A stretch of 64,000 nucleotides of DNA from JBBTCX01 sp964494205 (GCA_964494205.1 CAZBRD010000008.1:162190-226189), one strand, 5' to 3'. Shown: positions 52,192 to 61,932, counted from the stretch's first letter. Numbers and translations: made by a program. The notes: generated by a model from the sequence alone, not told the origin.

Positions 52192-53130
52192 TTACGGATA
52201 GATGAGCGAATCGGTTGAGGCATAATCATTGTCGCCGTTGCCGAGCGAACCTTCGCCGGGATACGGATCCGGGCTCAACTGGTGCGGCCAAGTGCCTTGG
52301 ACGCGGTTGAGACCGAGAGGATTGTTCCAGCTGTTCTGAATAACGGTATAGATGTTATCCGCATCGATACCAACGGCCGGGACACGGTTGAAGGACACGT
52401 GACCGTCGAAATACAGACAGTTCTGGCCTTCGCCGTTGCTCGCACCGCCGTGATTTTCCGAGTTGAACGGACGCCACGCCTTGGGCGAGTCATTCAAATT
52501 GATACCACCGGCGCCGCCCATACCCACGTTCCAGTTTGGCTGGCTGTCGGGAGCATAGTACGGACCCTTGTCAGCGGCGAGGATGTGACGATTGTCCATA
52601 CCTTCGCGCGGACGTGTGGTCGGCGGACCGAACGGAACTTGATAGCCGTAGCTGATGTTGCTGTAACCCGTGAAGTCATAATAGAAGTCGATGTCCTGGG
52701 TCGGATCGTTTTCATCCGTACTGCTTGGGCAGACGAACTGGTTGACGGTTACGTCACCAGATCGAACAAGCATCCAGAACGCGCGGGTGACCGACAGCAT
52801 GCTGCTGCCTTGGGCCGTGCCGACGTCTGACAAGCTGGGACGATTGCGCTGATAGCCAACCGGAACGTCGTTGGCGAGGTAAGAAATACCGGTCGTGTTG
52901 ATCGCGGCCTTGCGGAACGCGGGAACCGGCCACTTCTCCTGGTTGTCGTTCGCGTAAATCTTGCACGAGGTTCCGATACCCTTGAGGTTCGAACCGCAGA
53001 CAAGACGTTTGCTCAATTCGCGAGCACGCGACAAGCTAGGAAGCAAGATCGAGATGAGCAACGCGATGATCGCAATCACCACGAGCAACTCGATCAGTGT
53101 AAATGCTCTGATCTTTCTGTTACGCCACAT
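52192..53130 (-). CDS. Prepilin-like protein with N-terminal methylation site
   Basis: 312 residues from the ATG at 53130. Short basic leader MWRNRKIRA, then FTLIELLVVIAIIALLISIL, the type IV prepilin/type II pseudopilin signal with Glu at position +5; the residue before the cut is Ala rather than the usual Gly. LLPSLSRARELSKRLVC continues the helix. The C-terminal half contains the NHGGASNGEGQNCLYFDGHV segment, the HxnDG-type ending seen in very large planctomycete families of such proteins. Exported and membrane-anchored; role in a secretion or pilus-like structure is inferred. Confidence 0.9.
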   Translation of the reverse strand: MWRNRKIRAFTLIELLVVIAIIALLISILLPSLSRARELSKRLVCGSNLKGIGTSCKIYANDNQEKWPVPAFRKAAINTTGISYLANDVPVGYQRNRPSLSDVGTAQGSSMLSVTRAFWMLVRSGDVTVNQFVCPSSTDENDPTQDIDFYYDFTGYSNISYGYQVPFGPPTTRPREGMDNRHILAADKGPYYAPDSQPNWNVGMGGAGGINLNDSPKAWRPFNSENHGGASNGEGQNCLYFDGHVSFNRVPAVGIDADNIYTVIQNSWNNPLGLNRVQGTWPHQLSPDPYPGEGSLGNGDNDYASTDSLIYP

Positions 53131-53803
53131 TGGCTTTTCTCCTAAATCTGCTCTTGTAAACAAACTTCCACACGTTCTTGAACGATACCGTGCTTTTACC
53201 ACACCCGAATCCGGAATGCCGGCCACTGCCGAACGTCCCAGAATCCGATGTCATTGGCGAGACGGTTACCGAACAGGAAACGTACACCACCAAAAATACA
53301 GAAACCACAAAGACGCACCTGACAGGATACGCGACAACCGCGCTTCGTAGCCGAAGCCCTGTTCCCACACATGAGTCAGGCAAGCAACGCGCGAACAGCC
53401 CAATGGGCCGTCGCTGTCGGCTGAGACATTCCGGAAAGCAACGTCGAGCGCGCTTTCACCAGTTGACGCACGTTTCCGTGACGTTCAGCCGCGTGCTGAC
53501 CATTGAACAAGCCAAGAGGCAAGTGCGCAGTCAGCACTCTTTGGTGGTGTGGAGCGAAGGAGAGTGAAATCCCTAGGATGATGGCTATATATTGGAAAAG
53601 CGTAAGAAACCCAAATTATTATATCGAGAATCATTTCCGCGCGTTACCGCACGGAGCCTTCCATCCACTTCACCAACTGTGAGTATATAAGGACGTCGTA
53701 CAACTGTCAACAAATCTTGAGGAAATTGCACTTAAGTCGTTAATAATCGGTCTGAGTGAAACCAAGTGCGGGGACGGCCAACGGGCTATTTTGGGACTAA
53801 CCC
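53131..53803. other. Intergenic region of 673 bases
   Basis: Upstream of the prepilin-like gene and downstream of DUF2617. Contains a degenerate copy of the ACCACxxAAxxCAC repeat (53283-53320) and an AT-rich tract (53580-53720). An open frame at 53178-53567 has repeat-derived, low-quality sequence and I do not consider it a gene. Confidence 0.5.
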
Positions 53804-54382
53804 CTACCAAGCACCCTTTTGTGGGCGCTTGTTGATCTCGAAAATCGACTGAGTCTTCAGGAGGGTCAACTCTTCGGGGAACGCGTGAAACGCATGCACA
53901 TGGAACTCATTGTCCCGGGCATCGAAATCTACAAAGCTGAAGGGAACCAAGCCGCCCTGGTTAAGTTCATCAAAGGTGACGAACAGGCCGCGGTTCTGGG
54001 CATAGTGAACATAATCCCTGTGAGTAGCAGGGAATAGCTGCGGAGTGAGGCGCTCGACCTGCGTGGACAGAATATATTTCATTCCGTCGAAATTCTGTGC
54101 GTGATCGCGCTCACCACGGAAACGAAAGCTGGCAGCGAGGCCGACCTTGGGAAGAAGCTCATTCTCTTCGGAAATCAGCTCCGTCAGAATTTGGTTCCCC
54201 GCTTGAACCGTGATCACGTGGGCCAAGCCCATGACCCAGAGCTCAGCAGTGTAGCGGCTCTGCTCTACCCGCTTGACTCGATGGATCTGAAATAGTTCAG
54301 GATGAATCGCCCGCTGATACAGGCAAAGCTGAAGATCTTCGACCCGTTGTTTGATGCGTCCGCGTTCCACTGATTTCCTCAA
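53804..54382 (-). CDS. DUF2617 family protein
   Basis: 192 residues. QLCLYQRAIHPELFQIHRVK near the start, AHVITVQAGNQILTELISE, RGERDHAQNFDGMKYILSTQVE and the closing FHVHAFHAFPEELTLLKTQSIFEI match the DUF2617 family as I remember it from planctomycetes and actinobacteria. No signal peptide or membrane segment. No biochemical role is known for the family. Stands alone. Confidence 0.82.
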   Translation of the reverse strand: MRKSVERGRIKQRVEDLQLCLYQRAIHPELFQIHRVKRVEQSRYTAELWVMGLAHVITVQAGNQILTELISEENELLPKVGLAASFRFRGERDHAQNFDGMKYILSTQVERLTPQLFPATHRDYVHYAQNRGLFVTFDELNQGGLVPFSFVDFDARDNEFHVHAFHAFPEELTLLKTQSIFEINKRPQKGAW

Positions 54383-54626
54383 ACTCGCCTATAACTACTT
54401 TGGCTCACTATCGTTGCCTCATTATAGGGGTCAGAGAAGGCAATTCCATGGAATTATTCCGCAAATGCTCAATTTCTTCAGCTTGGCGCCATGTTCTCGT
54501 AAACTATGCTGGAAAATAAGGATATGAACGATGCCCGTAATTGGTCGGTTGACTCGTGAAACCCACCCCGAATTCGCCCTGATCTGCAAATCACAAGCCT
54601 ATAACATCGATCGAGGTTTTCGGATG

Positions 54627-54654
54627 TTGCAATCACGAACCTCACTCATATAAT
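54627..54654 (+). promoter_or_regulatory. Promoter placed for a leaderless transcript
   Basis: TTGCAA (54627-54632), 16-base spacer, perfect TATAAT (54649-54654). The ATG of the following gene is at 54662, seven bases after the -10 box, so transcription should begin at or next to the A of the start codon. No ribosome site can fit between them. Confidence 0.55.
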
Positions 54655-54661
54655 TCGCGCG

Positions 54662-55117
54662 ATGTCATTTTCAGCGTCTGCCAGCAAGATTTTTGTGGTT
54701 CTTATGGCCGTGGCCCAGGCTGCGCTCGCCATTGAACAACGAATCGTGCACAAAGATGCGGACGCACAAGAAGTAACGTCGGAGTCCCCGGAGCAATCTT
54801 CCAATCCTGACAATAGCTCACCCGACGAAGAAGAACCTGTTCAGAAGTCGAAGGCCGACACTGAAGTTCATGCAGCTCCTTCCCTCTTCGGCGACCGCGG
54901 TGTCACCACACCTGGATTCGCCAGATTGACACACCTTACTGCTTTGGCGTTTGCTCCAGATGACGTTCAGATTCGCAGCCGACAGTGCGGAATTGATGCC
55001 CCTGCGTTGCAACTGGTATCTCACTGGTCCGTTCGAGTCACGGCATCGTCGGATCTCTCCCAGGCTCCACCGGCCACCTGCAAGTTCCTGAACATGCTCT
55101 TCGGGTCGTTGGTTTGA
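54662..55117 (+). CDS. Small exported protein of unknown function
   Basis: 151 residues. Signal peptide MSFSASASKIFVVLMAVAQA, cleaved near ALA. A very acidic, Ser/Glu-rich stretch follows (SESPEQSSNPDNSSPDEEEP), then a mixed region with Cys near 109 and 141. No family recognised. The start is fixed by a TATAAT box seven bases upstream. It precedes secDF by ~80 bases on the same strand and could be co-transcribed with it. Coding status is moderately certain. Confidence 0.55.
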   Translation: MSFSASASKIFVVLMAVAQAALAIEQRIVHKDADAQEVTSESPEQSSNPDNSSPDEEEPVQKSKADTEVHAAPSLFGDRGVTTPGFARLTHLTALAFAPDDVQIRSRQCGIDAPALQLVSHWSVRVTASSDLSQAPPATCKFLNMLFGSLV

Positions 55118-55199
55118 CCCGTGTCCTGAATTTTTGTCTTAACAATTCACATGGAATGCCCCTGACGGCGCGTGTCGCCGTCCGTTCGGAGAAATGATC

Positions 55200-58100
55200 A
55201 TGAATGATCCCAATCGTTTACTGAAGTGGATATTGCTTATCGCGTTGGTAGTGGTTTCGCTTCTATTGCTTTATCCACCGGAGAGGAGACTCAAAGGCGG
55301 TATCGACCTCGTTGGCGGAACCAGCTTGCTCTATGAAATTGATACCACGGGTATCGCCGATTCGGACCTCCAGCAACTCTCTACCAAGGTCATGGGCATT
55401 CTTCGCGAGCGTGTTGACCCGAAGAGCCAGATGAATCTCGAATGGCGACCAGTCGGGTCGACTCGACTCGAGGTGCGCATGCCGCAACCGCCCGCCGTCG
55501 CCAAGCAGCGTCGAGACGAATACAACAAAGCACTCGAAAAAATCGAGGCTCGAAACATTGCTCGATTCGAAGTGGAAGCCGCGCTGAATCTCCCTGAGCA
55601 GGAACGCGCGGCGGCTATTCAGGCGCTGGTTCGCAACGTCCCACAGCGAACGGCGTTGCTGGAACAAGTTCAAACGAAATTCAAGGAGAAGGTAGCGGCA
55701 CAAACTCGTGGCGACACGGCAGCTGCCGACGCAGCGGTCGTAGCCTACGAGGCGGCGATGACTGAACTGGTCCACACCAGTTTGCCGGTCAACCGACTGA
55801 CAGACGTGCTGGCGCTAACGGATGCGAAGGTTCGTGAAAGTGAATTGAAGCGGCTCAGAGACGAGTATCCCGCTTACGATACTGACAAGGCAGTTACGGA
55901 CGTTGTCAAACGCTACGAGGAGTGGGCAGAGAACAAAGGTAGCCTTGAAGACCCGTCCGACCTGAAGCGACTTCTTCGCGGTGCGGGTGTGCTCGAGTTT
56001 CGCATCCTGGCTGAGCGCGACGCGTCGTCTCCCGGAAACCTGGAAGGTATTAATCCACCGCAAGCGGTCGACAAGTACACGCAGCAGCTGGCGAAGTTTG
56101 GTCCTCGCCTCAAACCCGGTGATCGCTTTCAGTGGCTCGCGGTGACAGACATTCTCAGTTTCCTCGACAAGAAAACGATTGACGAAGTCAAGGAAGTCAA
56201 ATCGCGCCCGGGTATACCGATCGTGGAGGAATACGCCGGTCGCTGGTACGTCCTCGTGCACAATGACCCCGACTATTGCATGCTGAAGTCGTCGGCGGGG
56301 AAGAAGTGGTCACTGGTGCGCGCGTATCCGGATCGCAACCCGCTGACCGGCCAACTCGTCGTCAGCTTCCAGCTCGATCCTCGCGGAGGCGCTCAGTTTC
56401 GCAAACTCACCGGCTCTCACGTTGGTCGTCAGTTGGCAATTTCACTCGACGATACGATCGCTTCGTTCGCCAACATCCGCGAAGAGATTGGCGAGCATTG
56501 CCAGATCAGCGGAAACATGACCCAGGAAAAAGTTCAGGACTATGTGCGCATTCTCGACGCCGGTTCACTTCCCGCGCGCCTGAAGGATACGCCGGTGGCT
56601 GAAAAGACAATCGGTCCGTCGCTGGGGCTTTCCAACCGCGAGAGCGGTATCAAGGCCTCGATATGGGGTTTCGCGATCGTGATCATCATCATGATCTTGT
56701 ATTACGGCGTCGCGGGCGGCGGTATGGCCGACATCGCGCTCACCCTCAACCTGCTCTTCACGCTGGCCATCATGTCATTGATGGAAGCGACGTTTACGCT
56801 GCCGGGTATTGCGGGTTTGCTTTTGTCGATCGGTATGTCCATCGACGCGAACGTGCTTATCTTCGAGCGCATCCGCGAGGAGCGTGAACGCGGCGTCGCC
56901 TTCAAGAAAGCGTTGAACGCCGGTTATGACAAGGCGTTTTCCGCTATTTTCGACGGAAACCTCACCGCGTTCATCACGTGTCTCATTCTTGGATTCGTGG
57001 GTAGCGAAGAAGTTCGTGGGTTTGCTTACACACTCGGCATCGGTATCGGCTGCAGTATGTTCACCGCCCTTACCGTCACACGACTGGTCTTTAATACGCT
57101 GGCGGCCAATGGCGTTCTCACCGACTTCCGCATGTCCAACTGGATCAAGTGCCCGAAGCTCGACTGGGTCGGATTGCGACGAATCACCTGGCCTGCGTCG
57201 GCTGCCGCAACAGTCCTTGGGCTTGGCGCCTTCGCGTGGATGACCGTCGCGCGCACGAACGTGCTTTACGACATTGAGTTCCTTGGTGGAACCAGCGTCC
57301 AGATCGACCTGAAAAAAGGTGTGGTCATGGATGATGAGAAAGCGCGAGAGCGCGTGAACGATATGGCAGCGGTCCCACCGTCCGCCGCACAGTGGCTACT
57401 TGAAGCTGCCGAAGAGCTCACCAAAGCCAAAGTGGAAGACGCTGATACGGCAGGTCACTACCGTCTGAGTTCCAATAAGTTGACCGGCGACCAGATCGGC
57501 GCACTCATGCGTAGCGCCCTCCAAGGCAAGCTCGAGCGCGACGGCATCACGGCTGTCGAACACTCCGCCACGTTTGAAGGCAAATTGGGAGAGCTCTCTC
57601 TCAGCCAATTCAAGGATGCTGTGGCCGTGGCCGGTGAGCAGGCGCGGCTGGCGTCCGAGCGCATGCGTAACGCCCGCGTACAGAGCGTCGGCGAGATTGA
57701 TAAGGAAACGAAAGCAGCCAGGTCGTACGAAGTCATGTCGACCGAAACCAATCGCGACATGGTCCAGGCGTCCATCGTGGCAGCGTTTGGAGACAAACTG
57801 CAAATCCAGCGATCGATACCCTTCCAGGCGGTTCGCGACGATGTCATGACCAAGGAGCCTTGGTTCATTGTTGAGGCCGACGACCATTACCTGTCGGACG
57901 TCATTGCTGACTCAGCCAATTTTGACGTTCGGAAGTTCCGCGGTGGTGCGCTGGTTCAGGTCCAGTTGGATCCCACGACGCAGCCGATCACCGTCGATGA
58001 GTTCACGAAGCGCGTGCGCGAAGTTGGTCTTCAGCCGGAATTTGAACAACATCGTCAGCGAACCTTTGAAGTGTTCCCGCTGGGTAAGTCAGTCCAAGGC

Positions 58101-58997
58101 GACGGTGGTGCTGCCTTTTCGAAGTTCGCCGTGGCCGTGCTCGATGACAGCCTGACGTACGACACCGACCCGACGTTGTGGAACGACAGTCTTGCGAAGC
58201 CGAGTCTGGATCAGATTGTGGCTGCGCTGGAGCGAGAGAAATCGCTTTCGCAGGTCATTCAGTTCGACAAGACCGTGGCGGGGCAAAGCAAGAATCAGGC
58301 GATTTACGCGGGTATCCTCTCGATGCTGGCTATCGGCGCGTATGTCTGGTTCCGCTTCGGCACCAAGGACTTCGGTCTCGCGGTGCTTGTTTGCATCGTC
58401 CACGACGTGGGCGTCGTGCTCGGGTTGCTGGCCCTCAGTCACTATATCCACGATACGTTCCTCGGCCGACTTCTCATGATCGACGATTTCAAGTTCGATC
58501 TCACGATTCTGGCCGCTGTGCTCACGATCGTGGGTTACACGATGAACGACACCATCGTCGTCTTCGACCGTATCCGCGAGAACCGCGGCAAGCTCGGCAA
58601 CATCTCGGCGCGATTGATCAACGACAGTATCGATCAAACGATGTCGCGAAACATCATGCTGGCTTCGTTGGTGGGTATCACGGTTGCGACGCTGTACGTT
58701 TTCGGCGGACCGGGCATCCACGGCTTCGCGTTCACGATGCTCATGGGTACGTTGGTCAACACCTATAGCACCGTGTTTGTGGCTGTTCCGTTGGTTCATC
58801 GTCCTCAGATGTTGCGCACGCTCACGGTCATCCTGTCGGCGGCGATCGCGATCGGCCTCATCTTGCTGGTGACGGACGCCATGGTCATCCGCACTATTCT
58901 GGCCATCGCCACATTGGTGATCTGCGGTCTCGCGTGGAACCGCTTCGCAAAGACACCGAGCTTTGCGGGCCAGCGGCAGATGGCAGGTTCGAAGTAG
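55200..58997 (+). CDS. secDF: Protein translocase SecD-SecF fusion
   Basis: 1265 residues from the ATG at 55200, 8 bases after GGAG (the ATG at 55194 is too close). The SecD half opens with one helix and GGIDLVGGTSLLYEIDT, and ends with five helices from ~483 (IVIIIMILYYGVAGGG, SIGMSIDANVLIFERIREE, FDGNLTAFITCLILG). The SecF half starts near 655 with VLYDIEFLGGTSVQIDL and ends with YTMNDTIVVFDRIREN. Both conserved RIRE loops and key Asp residues (IDANVLIFER; MNDTIVVFDR) are intact. Uses the proton gradient to help pull secreted proteins across the membrane. The periplasmic domains carry long helical, charged insertions (residues ~90-270 and ~700-1000) absent from E. coli SecD and SecF. Confidence 0.96.
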   Translation: MNDPNRLLKWILLIALVVVSLLLLYPPERRLKGGIDLVGGTSLLYEIDTTGIADSDLQQLSTKVMGILRERVDPKSQMNLEWRPVGSTRLEVRMPQPPAVAKQRRDEYNKALEKIEARNIARFEVEAALNLPEQERAAAIQALVRNVPQRTALLEQVQTKFKEKVAAQTRGDTAAADAAVVAYEAAMTELVHTSLPVNRLTDVLALTDAKVRESELKRLRDEYPAYDTDKAVTDVVKRYEEWAENKGSLEDPSDLKRLLRGAGVLEFRILAERDASSPGNLEGINPPQAVDKYTQQLAKFGPRLKPGDRFQWLAVTDILSFLDKKTIDEVKEVKSRPGIPIVEEYAGRWYVLVHNDPDYCMLKSSAGKKWSLVRAYPDRNPLTGQLVVSFQLDPRGGAQFRKLTGSHVGRQLAISLDDTIASFANIREEIGEHCQISGNMTQEKVQDYVRILDAGSLPARLKDTPVAEKTIGPSLGLSNRESGIKASIWGFAIVIIIMILYYGVAGGGMADIALTLNLLFTLAIMSLMEATFTLPGIAGLLLSIGMSIDANVLIFERIREERERGVAFKKALNAGYDKAFSAIFDGNLTAFITCLILGFVGSEEVRGFAYTLGIGIGCSMFTALTVTRLVFNTLAANGVLTDFRMSNWIKCPKLDWVGLRRITWPASAAATVLGLGAFAWMTVARTNVLYDIEFLGGTSVQIDLKKGVVMDDEKARERVNDMAAVPPSAAQWLLEAAEELTKAKVEDADTAGHYRLSSNKLTGDQIGALMRSALQGKLERDGITAVEHSATFEGKLGELSLSQFKDAVAVAGEQARLASERMRNARVQSVGEIDKETKAARSYEVMSTETNRDMVQASIVAAFGDKLQIQRSIPFQAVRDDVMTKEPWFIVEADDHYLSDVIADSANFDVRKFRGGALVQVQLDPTTQPITVDEFTKRVREVGLQPEFEQHRQRTFEVFPLGKSVQGDGGAAFSKFAVAVLDDSLTYDTDPTLWNDSLAKPSLDQIVAALEREKSLSQVIQFDKTVAGQSKNQAIYAGILSMLAIGAYVWFRFGTKDFGLAVLVCIVHDVGVVLGLLALSHYIHDTFLGRLLMIDDFKFDLTILAAVLTIVGYTMNDTIVVFDRIRENRGKLGNISARLINDSIDQTMSRNIMLASLVGITVATLYVFGGPGIHGFAFTMLMGTLVNTYSTVFVAVPLVHRPQMLRTLTVILSAAIAIGLILLVTDAMVIRTILAIATLVICGLAWNRFAKTPSFAGQRQMAGSK

Positions 58998-59050
58998 TTT
59001 GAGTCTGAGGATTCTTCTGTAGGAAGAAAACTCTGTTCCGACGAAACAAG

Positions 59051-59091
59051 AACCCCCTTCGTTCCCTCGGGAACGACGGGGGTTTTCTCTT
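59051..59091 (+). terminator. Strong intrinsic terminator after secDF
   Basis: AACCCCCTTCGTTCC (59051-59065) pairs with GGAACGACGGGGGTT (59070-59084), 15 bp with one mismatch and a 4-base loop, followed by TTCTCTT. One of the clearest terminators in the window. Confidence 0.85.
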
Positions 59092-59109
59092 ACAATTCAT
59101 CCACCTTAT

Positions 59110-59143
59110 TAAGTTCTTGGTGTCTTCGTGCCTATGTGGTTCA
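59110..59143 (-). repeat. Copy of the AACCACCAAGGCAC repeat family
   Basis: On the minus strand: GAACCACATAGGCACGAAGA, then CACCAAGAACTT. Same family as 33193-33215 and 38405-38432; it lies between the secDF terminator and the end of cinA. Confidence 0.65.
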
Positions 59144-59151
59144 TCTCTTGT

Positions 59152-60402
59152 TTAGAGGTTGATCCCCTGCAATCGAAGTCGCAACCAATTCAGCGCAGTC
59201 TTGCAACTGCGATCACGAATCTCATCGCGCGTCATCCATTCGCCGAAGAGGAACCTTTTGACCTCGACACCGGATTTGTCCGCGAGCGCGATGTAAACGA
59301 GACCGACTGGCTTGTCCGGAGTGCCGCCCGTTGGCCCGGCGACGCCAGTAATAGCAATCGCATGGTCGGTTTGTGCCACGCGACGACACCCGTCGGCCAT
59401 TGCTCGTGCGACGACTTCGCTCACCGCGCCTTCGGCCTCAATGAGCGAAACAGGGACGCCGAGCAGCTCTGATTTAGCCTGATTTGAATAGGTCACGAAC
59501 CCGCGAAGAAAATACGCGCTGCTGCCGGAAACATCGGTGAACCGCGCAGCCAACATCCCCCCCGTACAGGACTCAGCCGTCGCTACGGTCTTTCCTTGCT
59601 CGATCAGCAACCGCCCTACCGCTTCCTGTAGAGTTGCGTCGCCCTCGCCGAATATGACCGGACCGAGTCGTTCACGCAGGTCAGCCGATTCGCGATCGAG
59701 GAGCTTGTCGACTTCGTTTCGATCCTTCCCCTGCGCGACGATTCGAATCGTGATGATTGATCCGGACGCGGTTGTGCCGACCGATGGATTGCGACCACGG
59801 GCCATCAAATCCTTGATCTTCTCACCAAGGATGGCTTCGCCCATGCCGAAACAACGCAACTGCCGCGAATCGAGACATGCGCTAATTCCACCCTTCGAAA
59901 TAGCCGGAAGTATTTCAGCCTCAAACATCACCTTCATTTCGCGCGGCACGCCGGGCAAAGCAAAAACAAACAGCCCGTCGCGTTCGTGAACGAACCCCGG
60001 TGCTGTCCCACACGAGTTCGGCAACACGCGACATCCGCGCGGAATCAGGGCTTGCACCTTGTTCGACTCCGGCATGGGCCGCTGCCATTTCTTGAATATC
60101 TCGGTGATCTGCGCCAGTGCATCCGCACGTTCTTCCAACGGTTGCTCTAGCACTTTCGCGACGGCTTCGCGTGTCAGATCGTCAACTGTCGGTCCCAGCC
60201 CGCCGGTGATGATCACCACGTCGTTCGCGTCCATCGCATACTGAATCGCGCGAACCATCGCCTCTACGTCATCCGCTATGGTTACGTGCAAGCTGACCGG
60301 CACACCGATCTTGCTCAACTCGATCGACAGCCATTGACTGTTCGTGTCGAGGCATTGTCCGGTGGTGAGTTCGGTCCCGATGCTGAGAATGGCCGCGTTC
60401 AT
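59152..60402 (-). CDS. cinA: CinA-like protein (nicotinamide-nucleotide amidase/pyrophosphatase family)
   Basis: 416 residues. N-terminal molybdopterin-binding-like (MoCF/COG1058) domain: MNAAILSIGTELTTGQCLDTNS, IITGGLGPTVDDLTREAVA, FALPGVPREM. C-terminal amidase domain: VATAESCTGGMLAARFTDV with the nucleophilic Ser, YSNQAKSELLGV, ITGVAGPTGGTPDKPVGLVYIA. Such two-domain proteins hydrolyse ADP-ribose and deamidate nicotinamide mononucleotide in NAD recycling; the competence link of the name is historical. Divergent from the ATP-grasp gene. Confidence 0.95.
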   Translation of the reverse strand: MNAAILSIGTELTTGQCLDTNSQWLSIELSKIGVPVSLHVTIADDVEAMVRAIQYAMDANDVVIITGGLGPTVDDLTREAVAKVLEQPLEERADALAQITEIFKKWQRPMPESNKVQALIPRGCRVLPNSCGTAPGFVHERDGLFVFALPGVPREMKVMFEAEILPAISKGGISACLDSRQLRCFGMGEAILGEKIKDLMARGRNPSVGTTASGSIITIRIVAQGKDRNEVDKLLDRESADLRERLGPVIFGEGDATLQEAVGRLLIEQGKTVATAESCTGGMLAARFTDVSGSSAYFLRGFVTYSNQAKSELLGVPVSLIEAEGAVSEVVARAMADGCRRVAQTDHAIAITGVAGPTGGTPDKPVGLVYIALADKSGVEVKRFLFGEWMTRDEIRDRSCKTALNWLRLRLQGINL

Positions 60403-60486
60403 GGAGACTCAAGGTATCGAGCGCGGCAGATTCAGCCAACACACCGGTCATGAATCCATGTTGAGCAAGTGTGCGGACACCTTAGA

Positions 60487-61515
60487 ATGGCCAACATGGC
60501 GACGGCAAAGCGTTCGGCAAAGAAATCAGACAAGAAACTGCGCCTCCTCTTCACCTGCATCGGTCGGCGGGTAGAGTTGCTGCGCGCATTTCAGGCTGCG
60601 GCCAAGTCGCTGCGCATCGACCTTGAGATTCACGGGGCCGACGCCACGTGGCTCGCCCCCGGCATGCACTGTGTCGACAAGGGGCATATCGTTCCGCGAA
60701 TTTCGAGTGGCGAATACATCGACGCACTTCTACAAGTCGTTCGCAAGTCCAAGATCGATTTACTCATTCCGCTGATCGACAACGAACTCCTCCTCATCGC
60801 TCAATCCGTCGATCGATTCGCGGAAATCGGATGCCGGGCCATCATTTCCTCGGAACGCGTCGTGCGGACGTGCCGAGACAAGCTGGCGATGTTTGAAGCA
60901 TTGCGGCAGGCGCTCATCGACACGCCGGATACGTGGACGTGGGAGCAGGCGATGCGCCGGCAGCGGCACACTTTCCCGTACTATCTCAAGCCTCGCGGGG
61001 GTAGCGCGGGCGTCGGCAATTATGTCGTCAGCAACCGAGACGAGCTCAACACCTTTGGCCTGCGGGTGCAGGACGCGATCGTTCAGGAATTCGTCGAGGG
61101 CGTCGAACACACCATGGACGTGTACACCGGTTTCGATGGTATCCCCCGGATCGCCGTACCACGTCGCCGCATCGAGGTCCGCACCGGCGAGGTCAGCAAA
61201 GGCGTCACGGTCAAAGACCCGGCGATCATGAACATAGGGATTCAGGTGGCCAAGATGCTCGGCGAGTGTCGCGGCGTCGTGACGGTCCAGTGCATGGTCA
61301 CGCCCAGTGGGTTGATCCGCGTCATCGAGGTGAACCCGCGATTCGGTGGCGGAGCCCCGTTGGCGATACAGGCCGGGGCCGACTTTCCCAAGTGGATCCT
61401 CATGGAACACTTGGGTAGGAAGTTCAGAATCAACCCCAACTCATTCCGGCATGACCTGCTCATGCTGCGGATGGACGATTCGGTCTTCGTGCCGAATGCT
61501 TCGAAGTACGCCTAA
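60487..61515 (+). CDS. ATP-grasp domain protein (carbamoyl-phosphate synthase large-subunit-like)
   Basis: 342 residues from the ATG at 60487 (60496 also possible). LRLLFTCIGRRVELLRAFQ starts a Rossmann-like pre-ATP-grasp domain; the ATP-grasp core follows with YYLKPRGGSAGVGNYVV (nucleotide loop), IVQEFVEGVEHTMDVY, and VIEVNPRFGGGAPLAIQAG, where Glu and Asn bind magnesium. Joins a carboxylate to an amine or thiol through an acyl-phosphate. Resembles stand-alone carboxylate-amine ligases; substrate unknown. Confidence 0.88.
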   Translation: MANMATAKRSAKKSDKKLRLLFTCIGRRVELLRAFQAAAKSLRIDLEIHGADATWLAPGMHCVDKGHIVPRISSGEYIDALLQVVRKSKIDLLIPLIDNELLLIAQSVDRFAEIGCRAIISSERVVRTCRDKLAMFEALRQALIDTPDTWTWEQAMRRQRHTFPYYLKPRGGSAGVGNYVVSNRDELNTFGLRVQDAIVQEFVEGVEHTMDVYTGFDGIPRIAVPRRRIEVRTGEVSKGVTVKDPAIMNIGIQVAKMLGECRGVVTVQCMVTPSGLIRVIEVNPRFGGGAPLAIQAGADFPKWILMEHLGRKFRINPNSFRHDLLMLRMDDSVFVPNASKYA

Positions 61516-61932
61516 AAAGCTGGAGCCAACTAGAAAACGCCAAGAAACGGGTGGTTTCATTCAGCCGAGGTCGCACCATTTTCTGAACTGAGTCTGCGAG
61601 GCTCCATACCAGTCGGAACCGCGGACATTCCGAACCGCTGCCGCGCACTTTGATTTTTCGGACACGTTGTCGGTCACGATAAGTAATTCGACGCTGCTTT
61701 CTTTATGATGCTGCACGCCATTATTGTCCGTTAGATTCCACGGAAAACAGTGCAAATGACAATTGTGCTATCTACGAACCACTGGTATATTGGGTAGGTT
61801 GCAGCCGGTGCGTTTCCGTCAATACAGTCGAAGTGAATGAGTTACGTTAATCTGCGGCCAATCGAATTTGTTCGAATGTTGGGGATGGGGAATTTGTAAG
61901 AGTTGAGAAAAATGCAGAGGAGGGTCGGAGAG
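61516..61932. other. Intergenic region of 417 bases with a promoter for the last gene
   Basis: No convincing gene. Contains a promoter-like pair at 61763-61791 and a ~130-base leader before the secreted protein gene. The short minus-strand frames near 61460-61755 lack family likeness and ribosome sites. Confidence 0.5.
61763..61791 (+). promoter_or_regulatory. Possible promoter of the right-edge secreted protein gene
   Basis: TTGTGC (61763-61768), 17-base spacer, TATATT (61786-61791). Start expected near 61798, leaving about 135 bases of leader. Confidence 0.4.

Noticed and set aside
53178..53567. Open frame of 129 codons between the prepilin-like gene and DUF2617
   Set aside because: Its text derives partly from a dispersed repeat (Thr/Lys-rich stretch), with no ribosome site and no family likeness.
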